From contig NZ_SPQS01000006.1 in assembly GCF_004570865.1 (NCBI RefSeq), positions 334,484 through 398,483 of the forward strand: a stretch of 64,000 nucleotides of DNA, given 5' to 3'. Below, piece after piece: positions 62,505-64,000 of the stretch (position 1 is the stretch's first letter; the number at the start of each line of letters is the position of its first letter). The stretch comes from Bradyrhizobium frederickii (GTDB lineage Bacteria; Pseudomonadota; Alphaproteobacteria; Rhizobiales; Xanthobacteraceae). The notes below the pieces were generated by a model. That model saw nothing but the letters and a program-made list of their open reading frames with translations, ran no database searches and was not told the DNA's origin. The translations under genes and the position numbers were made by a program.

Positions 62505-63401
62505 ATGGATCTCCGCCAGCTCCGGTACTTCATCGCGGTTGCCGAAGAGCGCAGCTTCACCCTCGCCGCCCGGCGGCTGAACCTCTCGCAACCGCCGCTC
62601 AGCCAACATATCCAGGCCCTCGAGGCAGAGCTCGGGACCCAGTTGCTCTATAGGACCAGCCGCAGGGTGGAGTTGACGCAGGCGGGTGAGGCCATGCTGG
62701 TGCGGGGACGCGCCATCCTGCAACAGGTCAAAGCCGCGGAAGACGAGGCGCGGTCGATCGGAGCCGGCCTGATCGGAACGCTGGATGTCGGAGCGACCGG
62801 CTCGATCCTGCGCGGCCGTCTCGCAGAGCTGCTCGCGGCCTACCGGAAGGTCGCTCCGCGGGTCAGGATGACGCTGCATGAGCAGGCGCCGGCACTGCAG
62901 ATCGCGGCGCTCCTCAGTCGCACGACCAACATCTGTCTCATTCGCGGAATTCCCGCCGAGCGCGACCTGACCAGCAAGCTCGCGTGGCGGGAGGAGGTCG
63001 TCATCGCAATGCCGCGCACCCATCAGCTGGCGCGCCGCAAGCGCATCGCGCTCGGTGAGCTCGCGTCCGAGGACCACGTCGTCCTCGATCCCGATAGCTC
63101 CGATTTCGCACGATACGTGCAGACCTGCTGTGTCGATGCCGGCTTCCTGCCAAAGGTGTCCCAGCAGGTCGTCGACGCCCAGTCGATCCCAAGCCTGATC
63201 GCCGCGGGATTCGGCGTGGCGCTCGTGCCGCAGTCGATCGCACGCTTCACCACGACCGACATCGTCTTCCGTCCGATCCGGCCCTCGCCGCCCACGGCCG
63301 ACGTGTTTCTGGTCTTCAGAGCGGACGAGACGTCGATGGTGGTGCACAATTTCATCAAGCTCGCGCTTCGATACCTGAATCACCGCAAGGGTGCGGGTTG
63401 A
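62505..63401 (+). CDS. LysR-family transcriptional regulator
   Basis: A 298-residue regulator. The N-terminal winged helix begins MDLRQLRYFIAVAEERSFTLAARRLNLSQPPLSQHIQALE, and the C-terminal part is a type 2 periplasmic-binding-like effector domain (about 90-295). It is divergent from the ureide operon with 194 bases between the starts, so it most likely controls that operon in response to a pathway intermediate. I cannot identify a clear T-N11-A operator by eye in the gap. Confidence 0.9.
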   Translation: MDLRQLRYFIAVAEERSFTLAARRLNLSQPPLSQHIQALEAELGTQLLYRTSRRVELTQAGEAMLVRGRAILQQVKAAEDEARSIGAGLIGTLDVGATGSILRGRLAELLAAYRKVAPRVRMTLHEQAPALQIAALLSRTTNICLIRGIPAERDLTSKLAWREEVVIAMPRTHQLARRKRIALGELASEDHVVLDPDSSDFARYVQTCCVDAGFLPKVSQQVVDAQSIPSLIAAGFGVALVPQSIARFTTTDIVFRPIRPSPPTADVFLVFRADETSMVVHNFIKLALRYLNHRKGAG

Positions 63402-63477
63402 TGCTGCCGGGCCCAGCCCCGCCTTCTCCGATGCTGCGACGTGTCCGAGCAATAGGATGCACGCCACTCTCCTCCGC

Positions 63478-63722
63478 GTCATTGCGAGATCCACGCAAGT
63501 GACTCGGCGCCTCCGCCGTGTCCCGGACAAGCCGCAACGCCTCTTGGCGTTGCGGCGCAGAGCCGGGACCCAGGTGGCGGCACGGTCCAATGCGGAGAGA
63601 TGGGCCCCGGCTCAGCAGCGCACCGTCGAAGAGACGCTGCGCTGCGTCCGGGGCACGAGTGGAGGGTGGCGTACGCTCTCCGAACGACGCCATCGCGAGC
63701 GTGCAAGGGCTCCTCGCGATGA
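63478..63722. repeat. GTCATTGCGAG...CTCGCGATGAC bounded repeat
   Basis: A 245-base element bounded by imperfect inverted ends (GTCATTGCGAG and CTCGCGATGAC). It contains CCGCAACGCC-TCTT-GGCGTTGCGG, a perfect 10-base hairpin at about 63533-63556, and CCGGGAC/GTCCCGG boxes. It resembles other dispersed palindromic elements of this genome but is longer. Confidence 0.65.
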
Positions 63723-63740
63723 CGACACTACTCAATCCGT

Positions 63741-63886
63741 CATCCTGAGGTGCGAGGCATGGGACGCAACGCGTCCCATGGGGAGCCTCGAAGGATGAGC
63801 GGCCCGGATGTAGCCGGGCCGTCGCCCTTCGAGGCTTGCTCTGCAGCGCTGCGCGCAGCAGAGCGCGCGCCTCAGGGTGACGGTCA
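63741..63886. repeat. CATCCTGAGG...CCTCGAAGGATG repeat pair
   Basis: Two inverted modules: CATCCTGAGGTGCGAGGC with its GCCTCGAAGGATG partner around a GGGACGC-AAC-GCGTCCC hairpin (63741-63797), then CCTTCGAGGCTTGC...GCGCCTCAGGGTGACGG (63826-63882). It is related to the inverted repeat at 11005-11134, which shares CTCAGGATGAGG and CTTCGAG boxes. Confidence 0.65.
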
Positions 63887-64000
63887 TGAGTTTGGGCCCG
63901 CATCATCGATTTTGAGATTTTTAGAGAAGACACACCTTCGCAGCCTCGCGGCTTAATTCGCCCGAGCTTTGCTTGCGTCTCCACCCTCTCAAAGCCAAGA

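Larger units (their letters stand above)
63402..64000. other. Gene-free, repeat-rich tail of the window
   Basis: About 600 bases without a supported gene after the LysR gene. Short overlapping frames on both strands coincide with palindromic repeats and have no ribosome sites. The two repeat elements listed below fill most of it. Confidence 0.5.

Overview
The window reads as ordinary chromosome of a high-GC alphaproteobacterium, most likely Bradyrhizobium or a close relative. This is inferred from gene content, not from a search. The pointers are an alternative cytochrome oxidase operon laid out like coxMNOP of B. japonicum, a ureide-degradation operon, class II DAHP synthase, DUF2865/DUF2189 proteins, a CtrA-type box in front of a PleC/DivJ-like kinase, and several dispersed palindromic intergenic repeats. 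I see no rRNA, tRNA, CRISPR array, insertion sequence, phage or nif/nod gene.

Left part (1-16.2 kb): the 5' end of kup, a flagellar stator pair motA-motB, plsY, an RraA-like aldolase, the phosphatidylethanolamine genes psd-pssA, an Atm1-type ABC exporter, a LOG-type nucleoside-monophosphate hydrolase, cimA, and a tight cysS / 37-residue membrane protein / GNAT operon. Two exported proteins (one with DUF2865) and a DUF2189 membrane protein follow.

Middle (16.7-41 kb): a five-gene cytochrome c oxidase operon (subunits II, I, two subunit III-like proteins, IV), then nadE, dgkA with class II DAHP synthase, and an alpha/beta hydrolase. A four-gene operon encodes a TerB-like protein, a small PGPGW-like membrane protein, TerC and YqhA. 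Next come two coupled secreted proteins of unknown function and a stand-alone cobalamin-binding protein with a zinc ribbon and the W-x9-EH signature of B12 photoreceptors. After that lie a class II glutamine amidotransferase next to a YbdK-type carboxylate-amine ligase, a tiny zinc-ribbon protein, a bicupin, gor, rpiA, gph and moaA.

Right part (41-64 kb): a TRAP transporter locus. The permease genes dctQ-dctM sit with an exported M20 peptidase. A TctD/TctE-like two-component pair and a flavin monooxygenase follow, and two near-identical-length TRAP binding proteins lie about 7 kb further on, on the other strand. Then come mrp, a VOC protein, a 3-hydroxyisobutyrate-dehydrogenase-like enzyme, nhaD, the CtrA-box-preceded kinase, a DUF1289 protein and an aspartic protease. 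The end holds a ureide operon (DctA-family carrier, ureidoglycolate lyase, ureidoglycine aminohydrolase) divergent from a LysR regulator, followed by a repeat-rich gene-free tail.

Starts were chosen from Shine-Dalgarno spacing and family length. Several genes appear to use TTG or GTG starts. All function calls are by recognition of motifs and family resemblance in the translated sequence.
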